From Rhizobiaceae bacterium (GTDB taxonomy: Bacteria; Pseudomonadota; Alphaproteobacteria; Rhizobiales; Rhizobiaceae), in the NCBI GenBank assembly GCA_016742175.1, contig JACVCH010000001.1:372001-436000 (forward strand): 64,000 nucleotides of DNA, in the 5' to 3' direction. The stretch's first letter is position 1. Every line of letters begins with the position of its first letter. Shown here piece by piece: positions 18,480-29,152 of the stretch. The notes under the pieces are model-generated. The model did no database searches. It was not told the origin of the DNA and saw nothing but the letters and a program-made list of their open reading frames with translations. Made by a program: the position numbers and the translations under genes.

Positions 18480-19355
18480 TCAGGCGGAGAGGCTGAGGAT
18501 CGCTTCAGCGGCGCGTGGCGCACGGCGCAGATCGGCGGCCATCGGCTCCGATTTCTGCTCGTACGTCCAGACCTCGAACTTGGTCAATTGATGGGCGCCG
18601 AAGGTGTGGACGATCGGCACGTCGGTCGCGTCGCGCCCACGGGCGAGGACGACGCGGCCGGTGCGCGGAATGTTGTGGCGGGCGTCGAACGTATACCAGC
18701 CGCCTTCCAGATAGACCTCGAACCAGGCGGAGAAATCCATCGGCGCGGGGTCGGCGGGCACGTTGATGTCGCCGAGATAGCCGGTCGCGTAGCGGGCGGG
18801 GATGTTCATCGCGCGGCACAGCGTGACGGCGAGATGGGCGAAGTCGCGGCAAACGCCGACGCGCTCGTCATAGGCCTGGCCGGCGGTGCGGCTGGCGCGG
18901 GCGTAGCCATAGCTGAACGAGATGCGGTTATGGACGAAGTCGCAGATCGCCTGCACGCGCTGCCAGCCCGGCTTGACGTTGCCGAAGAGCTGCCAGGCGA
19001 TCGGCGTCATCAAATCGGTCTCGCAATAGCGGCTGCCGAGGAGATAGATCAGCGTGTCGGCGGGGAGCTGGTCAACCGGGACCTCGCCCGCCTCCTCGGC
19101 GATCAAATCGGGCCGGCCGGTGTCCTCCACCACCGCGTCGTAGCGCACGGTGAAGTCGCCCTGCGGCGCGACGAGGCGGCGGCAGCGATTGCCGAACTGG
19201 TCGACATAGGTGCGCATCGGCACCATCGGGTGCGAGGTGACGCCGCTTTGCCAGCGGATGTCGGCGCGGCGGTCGGGATGGAGGTCGAGGGAGAGGATCA
19301 GCGGCGTGGGCTGCGCGCAATTGATCGCGATTTCGTAGCCGAGACGAATGAGCAT
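18480..19355 (-). CDS. Transglutaminase-like domain protein
   Basis: A 291-residue protein with an N-terminal beta-rich domain and a transglutaminase-like core from about residue 155. The Cys motif GVCRDFAHL gives Cys169, and YTFDARHN gives Asp224. Where most family members have SHAW (the catalytic His), this one reads DFSAWFEVYL, with Ser at position 209. His227 close to Asp224 might substitute, or the protein may be non-catalytic. These cytosolic proteins are widespread in rhizobia, are often annotated as putative cysteine proteases, and have no firm role. It lies on the same strand as the nuclease gene, about 40 bases upstream of it. Confidence 0.8.
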   Translation of the reverse strand: MLIRLGYEIAINCAQPTPLILSLDLHPDRRADIRWQSGVTSHPMVPMRTYVDQFGNRCRRLVAPQGDFTVRYDAVVEDTGRPDLIAEEAGEVPVDQLPADTLIYLLGSRYCETDLMTPIAWQLFGNVKPGWQRVQAICDFVHNRISFSYGYARASRTAGQAYDERVGVCRDFAHLAVTLCRAMNIPARYATGYLGDINVPADPAPMDFSAWFEVYLEGGWYTFDARHNIPRTGRVVLARGRDATDVPIVHTFGAHQLTKFEVWTYEQKSEPMAADLRRAPRAAEAILSLSA

Positions 19356-19448
19356 GCCGCAACCCTCCTCTGATGTGTCGAGGGTGTAACTCGCATTGCT
19401 TCGCGCTGTTCCTTCCGCGATGCGGCAATTCGTGCGTGTGGCGATAGA

Positions 19449-19646
19449 TTAGAAATCGCTTGCGCGACCCTTCACCTCCCAGTCGCCGTAGCGGGCCGGA
19501 TCGCGCCCGCCGCGACCGCCTTTTTCGACCGGCAGATCGGCCTCGGCGGCATCATATTCGCGCCGGCGCGCTTCGGCCTCGGCCAGCGCACGGCGGGCGG
19601 CTTCGGTGAGAATGCGAGGGGCGGGGGCGTCGGCGGGGTCGGACAT
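19449..19646 (-). CDS. DUF1674 / SDHAF4-like small protein
   Basis: A 65-residue protein ending in RDPARYGDWEVKGRASDF, the diagnostic C-terminal motif of DUF1674, homologous to the eukaryotic succinate dehydrogenase assembly factor 4. That factor binds the flavinated SDH subunit before complex assembly; a similar role is likely here. The ATG at 19646 is the first start before the conserved part. It is divergent from htpX across about 100 bases. Confidence 0.82.
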   Translation of the reverse strand: MSDPADAPAPRILTEAARRALAEAEARRREYDAAEADLPVEKGGRGGRDPARYGDWEVKGRASDF

Positions 19647-19752
19647 GGGGTCTTCAAGGCTGCGATATTGAAACAAGGGCTTGATCTTCCCATCATATAA
19701 GCCGCATTCACGCGCTTTGCGACCGCCCGATGAACGAGGACAGGACAACGAG

Positions 19753-20673
19753 ATGAACATCATGCGCACCGCCATGCTTCTGGCGTTCATGACCGCGCTC
19801 TTCATGGGCGTCGGCTACCTGATCGGCGGGTCGGGCGGCATGATGATCGCCTTCTTCGTCGCGGCGGCGATGAACCTCTTTTCCTACTGGAACTCCGACA
19901 AGATGGTGTTGCGGATGCACAATGCCGTCGAGGTCGACGAGCGTTCGGCGCCAGAATATTACGGCATGGTGCGCGACCTCGCGGCGCGGGCGCAGCTTCC
20001 GATGCCGAAGGTCTATCTCATCCGCGAGGACCAGCCGAATGCGTTCGCCACCGGCCGCAACCCCGAGAACGCCGCCGTCGCTGCGACGACGGGGCTGCTC
20101 GACCGGCTCTCCTATGAAGAGGTGGCGGGCGTGATGGCGCACGAACTGGCGCATGTGCAGAACCGCGACACGCTGACCATGACCATCACCGCCACAATCG
20201 CCGGCGCGATCTCGATGCTGGCCAATTTCGCGTTCTTCTTTCGCGGCAACAACAACAATCCGCTTGGCTTCATCGGCGTGCTGGTGGCGATGATCGTCGC
20301 GCCGCTGGCGGCGATGATGGTGCAGATGGCGATCAGCCGGACCCGCGAATATGCCGCCGACCGGCGCGGCGCGGAGATCTGCGGCAGCCCGCAATCGCTC
20401 GCCTCGGCCTTGAACAAGATCGCGAGTTCCGCAGGCCGCCTGCGCAACGACAATGCTGAGCGCAACCCGGCGACGGCGCACATGTTCATCATCAATCCGC
20501 TGTCCGGCGAGAAGATGGACAATCTGTTCTCCACCCATCCCGACACGCAGAACCGCATCGCCGCGCTGATGAAGATGCAGGGCGAGTTCGCGCCGCAGGC
20601 CGCGGCTGCGACCTCTGCCAGCGGTCCGTGGGGTGGCGACACGCCATCCGGCCCGCGGGGTCCGTGGTCGTGA
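19753..20673 (+). CDS. htpX: Protease HtpX homologue
   Basis: A membrane zinc metalloprotease that degrades damaged or misfolded membrane proteins with FtsH. The product is 306 residues. Two N-terminal transmembrane helices (about 5-23 and 28-46) precede the zinc motif HELAH (His130, Glu131, His134). Two further helices follow (about 150-170 and 178-198), then the third-ligand region [12 protein letters not shown]. The C-terminus is Gly/Pro-rich, as in rhizobial HtpX. The ATG at 19753 fits the family start. The stop overlaps the presumed GTG start of rsmB. Confidence 0.92.
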   Translation: MNIMRTAMLLAFMTALFMGVGYLIGGSGGMMIAFFVAAAMNLFSYWNSDKMVLRMHNAVEVDERSAPEYYGMVRDLAARAQLPMPKVYLIREDQPNAFATGRNPENAAVAATTGLLDRLSYEEVAGVMAHELAHVQNRDTLTMTITATIAGAISMLANFAFFFRGNNNNPLGFIGVLVAMIVAPLAAMMVQMAISRTREYAADRRGAEICGSPQSLASALNKIASSAGRLRNDNAERNPATAHMFIINPLSGEKMDNLFSTHPDTQNRIAALMKMQGEFAPQAAAATSASGPWGGDTPSGPRGPWS

Positions 20674-22043
20674 GTGTGGTGAAGACCGCGCGCACGAAAC
20701 CGCAGCATACCGAAACCCATGACGACACGCCGGGCCTTGCCGCCCGGCGTGTCGCCGTTCGCCTGCTCGGCGCGGTGATCGACACGAAGACGCCGCTGGA
20801 CGGGCTGACCGACGGCGAGCACGGCCATCCGCAATATCGCGCGCTCGATGCGCGCGACCGGGGTCTGGTGCGCGCGATCCTGACGACGGCGCTGCGGCAT
20901 CGCATGTCGATCCAGGCGCTGATCGACGCGCGGCTCGACCGGAAGCTGCCGGGCAATGCGGCGGCGCTGAACCACATTCTCCATGTCGGCGCGGCGCAGT
21001 TGCTGTTCCTCGACATTCCAGACAGCGCGGCAGTCGACCTTGCCGTCACGCATGCCAAGGCCGATCCGCGCACGCGACGCTTCGCCAACCTCGTCAACGC
21101 CATCCTGCGCGAGATCGGGCGGCGCAAGGAGCGCGCGCTGCCGGCCGTGCTGGCGAAGACCATAGAGGCGCCGGACTGGTTCGCCGACCGGCTGGAAGCC
21201 GCCTACGGCAAGGACCGGGCACGGGCGATCCTCGATATGCACCGCCACGAGGCGGCGATCGACCTGACGGTGAAATCGAACCCGGAGGAGTGGTCCGAGA
21301 AGCTCGGCGGCTTCGTGCTGCCGACGGGCTCGGTGCGGCTGACCTCGATCGAGGGACCGGTGTCGGAGCTTCCCGGATTTGCCGAGGGCGAATGGTGGGT
21401 GCAGGACGCGGCCGCTGCGCTGCCTGCGCGGCTGATGGGCGACATTGCGGGCCTGCGCGTCGCCGACATTTGCGCGGCGCCAGGCGGCAAGACGGCGCAG
21501 CTTGCGCAGGCGGGGGCCAGGGTCGTCGCGATCGAGAAGGTTCCGAACCGGGCGAAGCGCCTGGCCGGCAATCTGGAGCGGCTGAAGCTTGATGCCGAGA
21601 TCGTCGTCGCCGACCTCTTCGACCACCGGCCGGACGAACGCTACGATGCCGTGCTGCTCGATGCGCCGTGCTCGTCGACGGGCACGATCCGCCGACACCC
21701 GGACGTGCTCTGGACGAAGACGCCGGAGGACATTGCGCGGCTTGCCGGGCTGCAGCGGCGGATGCTCGACCATGCGGCGACGCTGGTGAGGCCGGGCGGA
21801 ATGATCCTGTTTTGCAACTGCTCGCTCGACCCCGAAGAGGGCGAGGCGATGATCGCGACGGCGCTCAAGGAGAACGCAAAGCTGGAGCGGATGCCCTTCG
21901 CCGCCGGTGAGTTTCCGATCGTCGACGGGTTCCTCGATGCCGATGGCGCGGTGCGCACGACGCCCGCCGGGCTACCCGATCAGGACCCCAAGCGCGCGGG
22001 GCTCGACGGATTTTATGCCTTACGGTTACGGGTCAAAGGATGA
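20670..22043 (+). CDS. rsmB: 16S rRNA m5C methyltransferase, RsmB family
   Basis: An SAM-dependent cytosine-5 RNA methyltransferase of 457 residues. An NusB-like helical N-terminal domain covers about residues 25-160. A Rossmann methyltransferase domain follows, with [14 protein letters not shown] (SAM loop), the catalytic motif [15 protein letters not shown] and the second cysteine motif [11 protein letters not shown]. No ATG is available near the start. I picked the GTG at 20670 because it overlaps the htpX stop in GTGA; nearby in-frame GTGs at 20664, 20676 and 20679 are alternatives. The target is probably C967 of 16S rRNA, but related Fmu proteins differ in site. Confidence 0.87.
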   Translation: MSVVKTARTKPQHTETHDDTPGLAARRVAVRLLGAVIDTKTPLDGLTDGEHGHPQYRALDARDRGLVRAILTTALRHRMSIQALIDARLDRKLPGNAAALNHILHVGAAQLLFLDIPDSAAVDLAVTHAKADPRTRRFANLVNAILREIGRRKERALPAVLAKTIEAPDWFADRLEAAYGKDRARAILDMHRHEAAIDLTVKSNPEEWSEKLGGFVLPTGSVRLTSIEGPVSELPGFAEGEWWVQDAAAALPARLMGDIAGLRVADICAAPGGKTAQLAQAGARVVAIEKVPNRAKRLAGNLERLKLDAEIVVADLFDHRPDERYDAVLLDAPCSSTGTIRRHPDVLWTKTPEDIARLAGLQRRMLDHAATLVRPGGMILFCNCSLDPEEGEAMIATALKENAKLERMPFAAGEFPIVDGFLDADGAVRTTPAGLPDQDPKRAGLDGFYALRLRVKG

Positions 22044-22199
22044 AGCGTTCCAATTTGAAACGCATTTGACCTTCGCACAACCACTTGAATCAGCTATGAT
22101 TCCTTGATTGCGAGCATCGCAGTCGCCCGGCAACCTGTATTTCCGCCGGGACGCATGCTCGGGGCTGCATCGCGGAGCGGCGATGAGGAGGTCGGGGTC

Positions 22200-23909
22200 T
22201 TGGCAATGGCGTTGAACTACGATCCCCAATTGTGGGGTTTCGTGGCGAGCGAGGCATGGCGCCGCGCGCGTCGGCGCCTGCGTTCGGGGCCGCTCTACCG
22301 CTGGCGCTTTTCCGGCCGGACGCCGCAGCGCATCCTGATCGCACCGCCGGATTTGCGGCTCGCCGACGGCGCGCTGGCGCAGGAATTCTATCGCGGCCGC
22401 TTTCCGCTCGCCGGTTCCGTCGTCGCGACGGGCGGCACGTCGCCCTTTCGCGCCGAGCGCGCGCCGGCCGCATGGCTGGAAGCGCTGCACGCGTTTCGCT
22501 GGCTGCGCCACATGCGCGCTGCCGAAACCAATCTGGCCGCCGGCAATGCCCGCGCGCTCGTTTCCGACTGGATCGCGATCCATGGCCGGCGCATCAACGG
22601 CCCTGCCTGGGCGCCGGCGACCGTCGCCAAGAGGCTGATCGCCTGGCTGCAGCATTCCTCGATCGTGCTCGCGGGCGCCGATATCCAGTTCTACCGCATT
22701 TTCCTGAAATCGCTCGCCGTGCAGATGCGCTATCTGCGCGCCGTCGCCGGCGAGATGCCGGACGGCGAGGAGCGGTTGCGGGCACGAATCGCGATCGCGT
22801 TCGCGACGCTCTCGCTGCCTTCGTCGCCGGCACGGCTTCATGCGGCGTCGAAGGCGCTGGCGCTGGAACTCGACCGGCAGATCCTGCCGGACGGGGTCCA
22901 TATCTCGCGCAATCCGGGTGCCGTCCTCGAACTTCTGGCCGACCTGTTGCCGCTGCGCCAGACCTATTTCAACCAGGCCGAAGCGCCGCCGGACGCGCTG
23001 ATCAATGCCATCGAGCGAATGCTGCCGGCGCTGCGCTTCTTCCGCCACCAGGACGGGGTGCTGGCGCGCTTCAATGGCATGGGCGCGACGAGCCACGACC
23101 GCGTGGCAGCGATCCTCCATCATGACGACACCGGCGGCGCGCCGATCCTGCACGCCTCGCATGGCGGCTACGACCGCCTGTCGATGAGCGGCACGACGAT
23201 CGTCGCCGACACCGGCGCCCCGCCGCCGCCAGATGTCAGCCACGAGGCGCAGGCGGGGTGTCTCTCCTTCGAGATGTCGTCGGGGCGGCACCATTTCATC
23301 GTCAATTGCGGCGTCGACAGTTTCGGCGCGGAGGATTTCCGGCTGCTCTCGCGCTCGACGGCAGCACATTCGACCGCGACCGTCAACGAGACCTCGTCGG
23401 CACGCTTCAACCTGCCGAACCGGCTGCGCGCCATGGTCGGCTCGCCGCTGATCGGGCCGATCCGCAAGGTGCGCGCGAAGCGCTTCGACAGCCCGGGCAT
23501 CCAGGGCGTTTCGGCCAGCCATGACGGCTATGTCCAGCGCTTCGGCATCGTGCACGAGCGCGAACTGATGCTGGCGGCGGGCGGCGACGTCTTCGAGGGC
23601 ACGGACCGGTTCTTCACCGAGCGCAACGGGGTCGCGCGGCCGGGGCCGGGGATGACGGTGCAGATTCGGTTTCACCTGCATCCCGACGTCGGCGTGTTTC
23701 GCAACGAGCGCGGGCAACTCGTGCTCAAGGGCAACGAGACGGATATCTGGACGGTGGATGTCGAGGGCGTGGCGCCGGTGGTGGAGGAATCGATGTTCTT
23801 CGCCTCGATCGGCGGGCCGCGGCGGTCGCGGCAGTTGGTGGTGGAGATCGACCCGTCGGTGCTGCCGGAGGTGGCTTGGCGGTTTACGCGGGTGGAGAGG
23901 GCTGGGTAG
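22200..23909 (+). CDS. Heparinase II/III family protein
   Basis: A roughly 569-residue protein with the alpha/alpha-toroid N-terminal half (helical, about residues 60-320) and a beta-sandwich C-terminal Hepar_II_III domain (about 320-560, including HASHGGYDRLSMSG and RHHFIVNCG). Family enzymes are lyases for uronic-acid polysaccharides, but rhizobial members of this length have no signal peptide and an unproven substrate, perhaps a cell-surface glycan. AGGAGG at 22186-22191 sits eight bases before a TTG at 22200, followed two codons later by ATG 22206; either may be used. It precedes purH in the same direction with repeat B between them. Confidence 0.8.
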   Translation: MAMALNYDPQLWGFVASEAWRRARRRLRSGPLYRWRFSGRTPQRILIAPPDLRLADGALAQEFYRGRFPLAGSVVATGGTSPFRAERAPAAWLEALHAFRWLRHMRAAETNLAAGNARALVSDWIAIHGRRINGPAWAPATVAKRLIAWLQHSSIVLAGADIQFYRIFLKSLAVQMRYLRAVAGEMPDGEERLRARIAIAFATLSLPSSPARLHAASKALALELDRQILPDGVHISRNPGAVLELLADLLPLRQTYFNQAEAPPDALINAIERMLPALRFFRHQDGVLARFNGMGATSHDRVAAILHHDDTGGAPILHASHGGYDRLSMSGTTIVADTGAPPPPDVSHEAQAGCLSFEMSSGRHHFIVNCGVDSFGAEDFRLLSRSTAAHSTATVNETSSARFNLPNRLRAMVGSPLIGPIRKVRAKRFDSPGIQGVSASHDGYVQRFGIVHERELMLAAGGDVFEGTDRFFTERNGVARPGPGMTVQIRFHLHPDVGVFRNERGQLVLKGNETDIWTVDVEGVAPVVEESMFFASIGGPRRSRQLVVEIDPSVLPEVAWRFTRVERAG

Positions 23910-23935
23910 CCCTGCCGCGGGTTTCTCGTACGATT

Positions 23936-24072
23936 GCGCTCTGTCGCGCCCCCCTCTGCCCTGCCGGGCATCTCCCCCGCGAGGGGGGAGATCACGCGCG
24001 GCGATGGCGAGACTAATCTCCCCCCTTGCGGGGGAGATGGCCGGCAGGCCAGAGGGGGGCGCCATAGAGCGC
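23936..24072 (+). repeat. Palindromic intergenic element B
   Basis: An imperfect palindrome about 137 bases long. It opens with GCGCTCTGTCGCGCCCCCCT and closes with the complementary GAGGGGGGCGCCATAGAGCGC-type end. Two internal hairpins of the CATCTCCCCC / GGGGGAGAT kind lie inside. A near-identical copy (element C) lies at 58164-58303, inside the liv operon. It is a rhizobial-type intergenic mosaic repeat and sits between the heparinase-like gene and purH. Confidence 0.9.
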
Positions 24073-24156
24073 GATCCGGCCAATCCCATGGATTGATTCA
24101 CCGCCGATGTGTGATAGGCGGGGCGCACCTGCCGTTTGCCCAAAGGACATCCCGCC

Positions 24157-25773
24157 ATGGCCGTCGCGTCGAAGAACATTCCCGCACCCGACCGCGTGCG
24201 CGCCACCCGCGCGCTGCTTTCCGTTTCCGACAAGACCGGCCTCGTCGATCTGGCGCGCGAACTTTCCGCGCTCGGGATCGAGCTCGTGTCGACGGGCGGC
24301 ACGTCGAAGGCGATCGCGGAGGCTGGCCTGCCGGTGAAGGACGTTTCCGACCTGACGGGCTTTCCCGAGATCATGGACGGGCGCGTGAAGACGCTGCATC
24401 CATCCGTCCATGGCGGGCTGCTCGCGATCCGCGACGACGCCGAGCACAAGGCCGCCATGGAGGCCCACGGCATTGGGCCGATCGACCTTGCGATCATCAA
24501 TCTTTACCCGTTCGAGGAGGTGCGGCGCGCGGGCGGGGACTATGCGGCGACGGTGGAGAATATCGACATTGGCGGGCCGGCGATGGTGCGCGCCTCGGCA
24601 AAGAACCACGCCTATGTGGCGATCGTCACCGACCCCGCCGATTACGGCCGTCTCGTCGAGACGCTGAAGGAAAATGACGGCGGGACGGGCTATCGCTTCC
24701 GGCAGGAACTGGCCGCCAAAGCCTATGCCCGCACGGCGTCCTACGACGCGGCGATCTCGGGCTGGTTCGCGGAGGCGCTGGAAATCGAAGCGCCGGCCTC
24801 GCGGGCGTTCGGCGGCAGGCTGCAGGCCGAGATGCGCTATGGCGAAAACCCGCACCAGAAGGCGGCGTTCTACGTCAATGGCGATCCGCGGCCGGGCGTC
24901 GCGACGGCGCGGCAGCTTCAGGGCAAGCAGCTTTCCTACAACAACATCAACGACACCGATGCGGCGTTCGAACTGGTCGGCGAATTCGCGCCGGAAACGG
25001 GCGCGGCGGTCGCGATCATCAAGCACGCCAACCCCTCCGGCGTCGGCACGGGCGGCACGCTGAAGGCCGCGTATCTGAAGGCGCTCGAATGCGATCCGGT
25101 GTCGGCCTTTGGCGGCATCGTGGCGCTGAACGGCCTGCTCGACGCCGAGGCGGCAGAGGAGATCGTCAAGACATTCACCGAAGTCATCATCGCGCCGGAG
25201 GCTTCGCAAGAGGCCATCGCGCTGGTGGCAGCGAAGAAGAATCTGCGGCTGCTGGTGACGGGCGGACTGCCCGATCCGCGCGCCGCGGGGCTGGCGTTCA
25301 AGTCGGTCGCGGGCGGGATGCTGGTGCAGGGCAGAGATAACGGCGTCGTCGACGATCTCGACCTGAAGGTGGTGACGAAGCGCGCGCCGTCAGAGACGGA
25401 GATGGCCGATCTGCGCTTCGCCTTTCGCGTCGCCAAGCACGTGAAATCGAACGCGATTGTCTATGCGCGGGGCGGCGCGACGGTCGGCATCGGCGCGGGG
25501 CAGATGAGCCGGGTGGATTCCTCGCGCATCGCCGTGCGCAAGGCGCTCGACGCGGCGGAGGCGGCCGGCTGGGCGGAGCCGAAGACCAAGGGCTCGGTGG
25601 TGGCGTCGGACGCGTTCTTCCCATTTGCGGACGGGCTGGTCGCGGCCATCGAGGCGGGGGCGACGGCGGTGATCCAGCCGGGCGGCTCGATGCGCGACGA
25701 CGAGGTGATCGCAGCGGCGGATGCGCATGGCGTTGCGATGGTGTTTACCGGGATGCGGCACTTTAGGCATTGA
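24157..25773 (+). CDS. purH: Bifunctional AICAR formyltransferase / IMP cyclohydrolase
   Basis: Performs the last two steps of IMP synthesis: formylation of AICAR by 10-formyl-THF, then ring closure. The 538-residue product has the cyclohydrolase (MGS-like) domain first, with [15 protein letters not shown] and VKTLHP. The transformylase domain follows, with [25 protein letters not shown], and the active-site Lys/His of this last motif. The ATG at 24157 has AAAGGA ten bases upstream. It is convergent with acs. Confidence 0.95.
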   Translation: MAVASKNIPAPDRVRATRALLSVSDKTGLVDLARELSALGIELVSTGGTSKAIAEAGLPVKDVSDLTGFPEIMDGRVKTLHPSVHGGLLAIRDDAEHKAAMEAHGIGPIDLAIINLYPFEEVRRAGGDYAATVENIDIGGPAMVRASAKNHAYVAIVTDPADYGRLVETLKENDGGTGYRFRQELAAKAYARTASYDAAISGWFAEALEIEAPASRAFGGRLQAEMRYGENPHQKAAFYVNGDPRPGVATARQLQGKQLSYNNINDTDAAFELVGEFAPETGAAVAIIKHANPSGVGTGGTLKAAYLKALECDPVSAFGGIVALNGLLDAEAAEEIVKTFTEVIIAPEASQEAIALVAAKKNLRLLVTGGLPDPRAAGLAFKSVAGGMLVQGRDNGVVDDLDLKVVTKRAPSETEMADLRFAFRVAKHVKSNAIVYARGGATVGIGAGQMSRVDSSRIAVRKALDAAEAAGWAEPKTKGSVVASDAFFPFADGLVAAIEAGATAVIQPGGSMRDDEVIAAADAHGVAMVFTGMRHFRH

Positions 25774-25833
25774 GGGTCGGCGATCGTCGCGCGCATTTGG
25801 TGGGGGTGGCCCGTTGGGGATGGCGAGGCCTGG

Positions 25834-25856
25834 ACCCCTGTCACAAGGACAGGGGT
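25834..25856 (+). terminator. Perfect 9-bp hairpin between convergent purH and acs
   Basis: ACCCCTGTC / GACAGGGGT with a five-base loop. There is no T-run, so this is a weak terminator candidate that could act on both strands, or a copy of a short intergenic palindrome. Confidence 0.4.
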
Positions 25857-25897
25857 GACGGCATCAACGTGTTTGCCATTCCGCCGAACAGCGAACG

Positions 25898-27853
<1,956 letters not shown>

Positions 27854-27906
27854 GCAGTTCCTCCCGATCAGCATTGGGTTGCGGGCGCGGCCGCTCAAGA
27901 TGCGGG

Positions 27907-27935
27907 CATTATTAGCATTTGGGCCGCAGGCACAA
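27907..27935 (-). promoter_or_regulatory. Possible sigma-70 promoter of acs
   Basis: On the minus strand TTGTGC (27935-27930) is separated by 17 bases from ATAATG (27912-27907), about 54 bases before the acs ATG. The overlapping TAATAA adds alternative -10 registers. It was identified by eye only. Confidence 0.35.
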
Positions 27936-28118
27936 CATTAGACGATGGGTGCGGCGCACAAGCGATCGCGAACGGCGGTAGCACTGGCCGCGCCCTGCTG
28001 CCAAGACGCTGATTCGATGCGATAAATTTGTCTTGAGCAACGCGCGCGTCAGTAGACGGTTAACATCTGCGGCCGCACAATGATCCTCGCTTCATGAGCG
28101 AATGCGGGGTGCAAAGCC

Positions 28119-28391
28119 ATGCAACGTGGAAGTGAAATGGAGCTGATGCTCCAGGGCTACGGCCTGACGACGGCGCAGATCCTCTACCGGATGCCGGATC
28201 ATCCCGGCCTTCTGCAGACCTTCATCTGGCAACATTACGATCTGGCGCCGAAATTCCCCGAACTTTTCCGCTTTCTCGACTTCTGGCGCGCAAAGCTCGA
28301 CGGCCCGCTCCATTCGGTGAGCTACACGCACAAGAAGCTGATCTCGCCGAACGAGTGGCGGAATGTGAGCGGGGAGTTGGTGATTCACTGA
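28119..28391 (+). CDS. usg: Usg protein family
   Basis: A 90-residue protein of the alphaproteobacterial Usg family, recognised by GYGLTTAQILYRMPDHP, FIWQHYDLAPKFPEL and FLDFW...LDGPLHSV. In other bacteria it was named for a gene beside trpF; the function is unknown, and the protein is probably cytosolic. ATG 28119 and ATG 28137 (preceded by GGAAG) are both possible starts; the conserved part begins after the second. It is divergent from acs and convergent with yggS. Confidence 0.8.
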   Translation: MQRGSEMELMLQGYGLTTAQILYRMPDHPGLLQTFIWQHYDLAPKFPELFRFLDFWRAKLDGPLHSVSYTHKKLISPNEWRNVSGELVIH

Positions 28392-28398
28392 CGGCCTT

Positions 28399-29058
28399 CT
28401 ACCTGCTCCCGAAGATCGCCGAGCCCACGCGGACCGAGGTCGCGCCGAACTGGATGGCGGTCTCGTAGTCGCCGGACATGCCCATGGAGAGCTTTGTCAC
28501 GCCGGCTTCGCGGGCGAGCTTTTCGAGGAGGGCGAAGTGGGGGCCGGGGTTTTCGTCGGCGGGCGGAATCGCCATCAGGCCTTCGATGGCGAGGCCGTGA
28601 TGCTCGCGGCAGCGGTTGACGAAGGCGACGGTCTCGCGGGGGTCGATGCCGGCCTTCTGGTCTTCGAGGCCGGTATTGACCTGGACGTAGAGGCGCGGGC
28701 GCTTGCCCTGCTTTTCCATCTCCTTCGCCAACTCAGTCGCGATCTTCTCGCGGTCGACGGTTTCGATGACGTCGAAGAGGGCGACCGCTTCTTTCGCCTT
28801 GTTGGACTGGAGCGGGCCGATCAGATGGAGTTCGAGATCGGGGAAGGCGTCGCGCAAGGCGGGCCACTTGCCTTGCGCTTCCTGCACGCGGTTTTCGCCG
28901 AAGACGCGCTGACCGGCGTCGAGGACGGGGCGGATCGCGTCGGCCTCGAAGGTTTTCGAAACGGCGACGAGCGTGACCTCGTCCTTGCGGTTTGCGTCAT
29001 GCGTCGCCCGCGCGATCTTCGCGCGGACTTCTTCCAGTCGTTCCACCGCATCGGTCAT
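28399..29058 (-). CDS. yggS: PLP homeostasis protein, YggS/PROSC family
   Basis: Binds pyridoxal 5'-phosphate and balances B6 vitamers; no catalysis is known. The 219-residue protein is the alanine-racemase-fold barrel with the PLP lysine in LVAVSKTF (Lys35), FGENRVQEAQGKW, HLIGPLQSNK, QVNTGLEDQKAG and SMGMSGDYETAI. I chose ATG 29058, which matches the usual rhizobial start MTDAVERL; ATG 29070 is also in frame. It is divergent from leuS. Confidence 0.9.
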   Translation of the reverse strand: MTDAVERLEEVRAKIARATHDANRKDEVTLVAVSKTFEADAIRPVLDAGQRVFGENRVQEAQGKWPALRDAFPDLELHLIGPLQSNKAKEAVALFDVIETVDREKIATELAKEMEKQGKRPRLYVQVNTGLEDQKAGIDPRETVAFVNRCREHHGLAIEGLMAIPPADENPGPHFALLEKLAREAGVTKLSMGMSGDYETAIQFGATSVRVGSAIFGSR

Positions 29059-29152
29059 TGGTTCGGCCATCCCCGCGAGTGTTGACGCTTGTGCCAAACC
29101 ATGGTGAAGGTCCGGCACGATTTTTCAGTCCCACTTAAGCAAAAAAGCGGTC

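Noticed and set aside
22045-22063. Imperfect dyad GCGTTCCAATTTGAAACGC upstream of the heparinase-like gene
   Set aside because: The arms match only partly and no regulator or promoter context supports it; left as chance.
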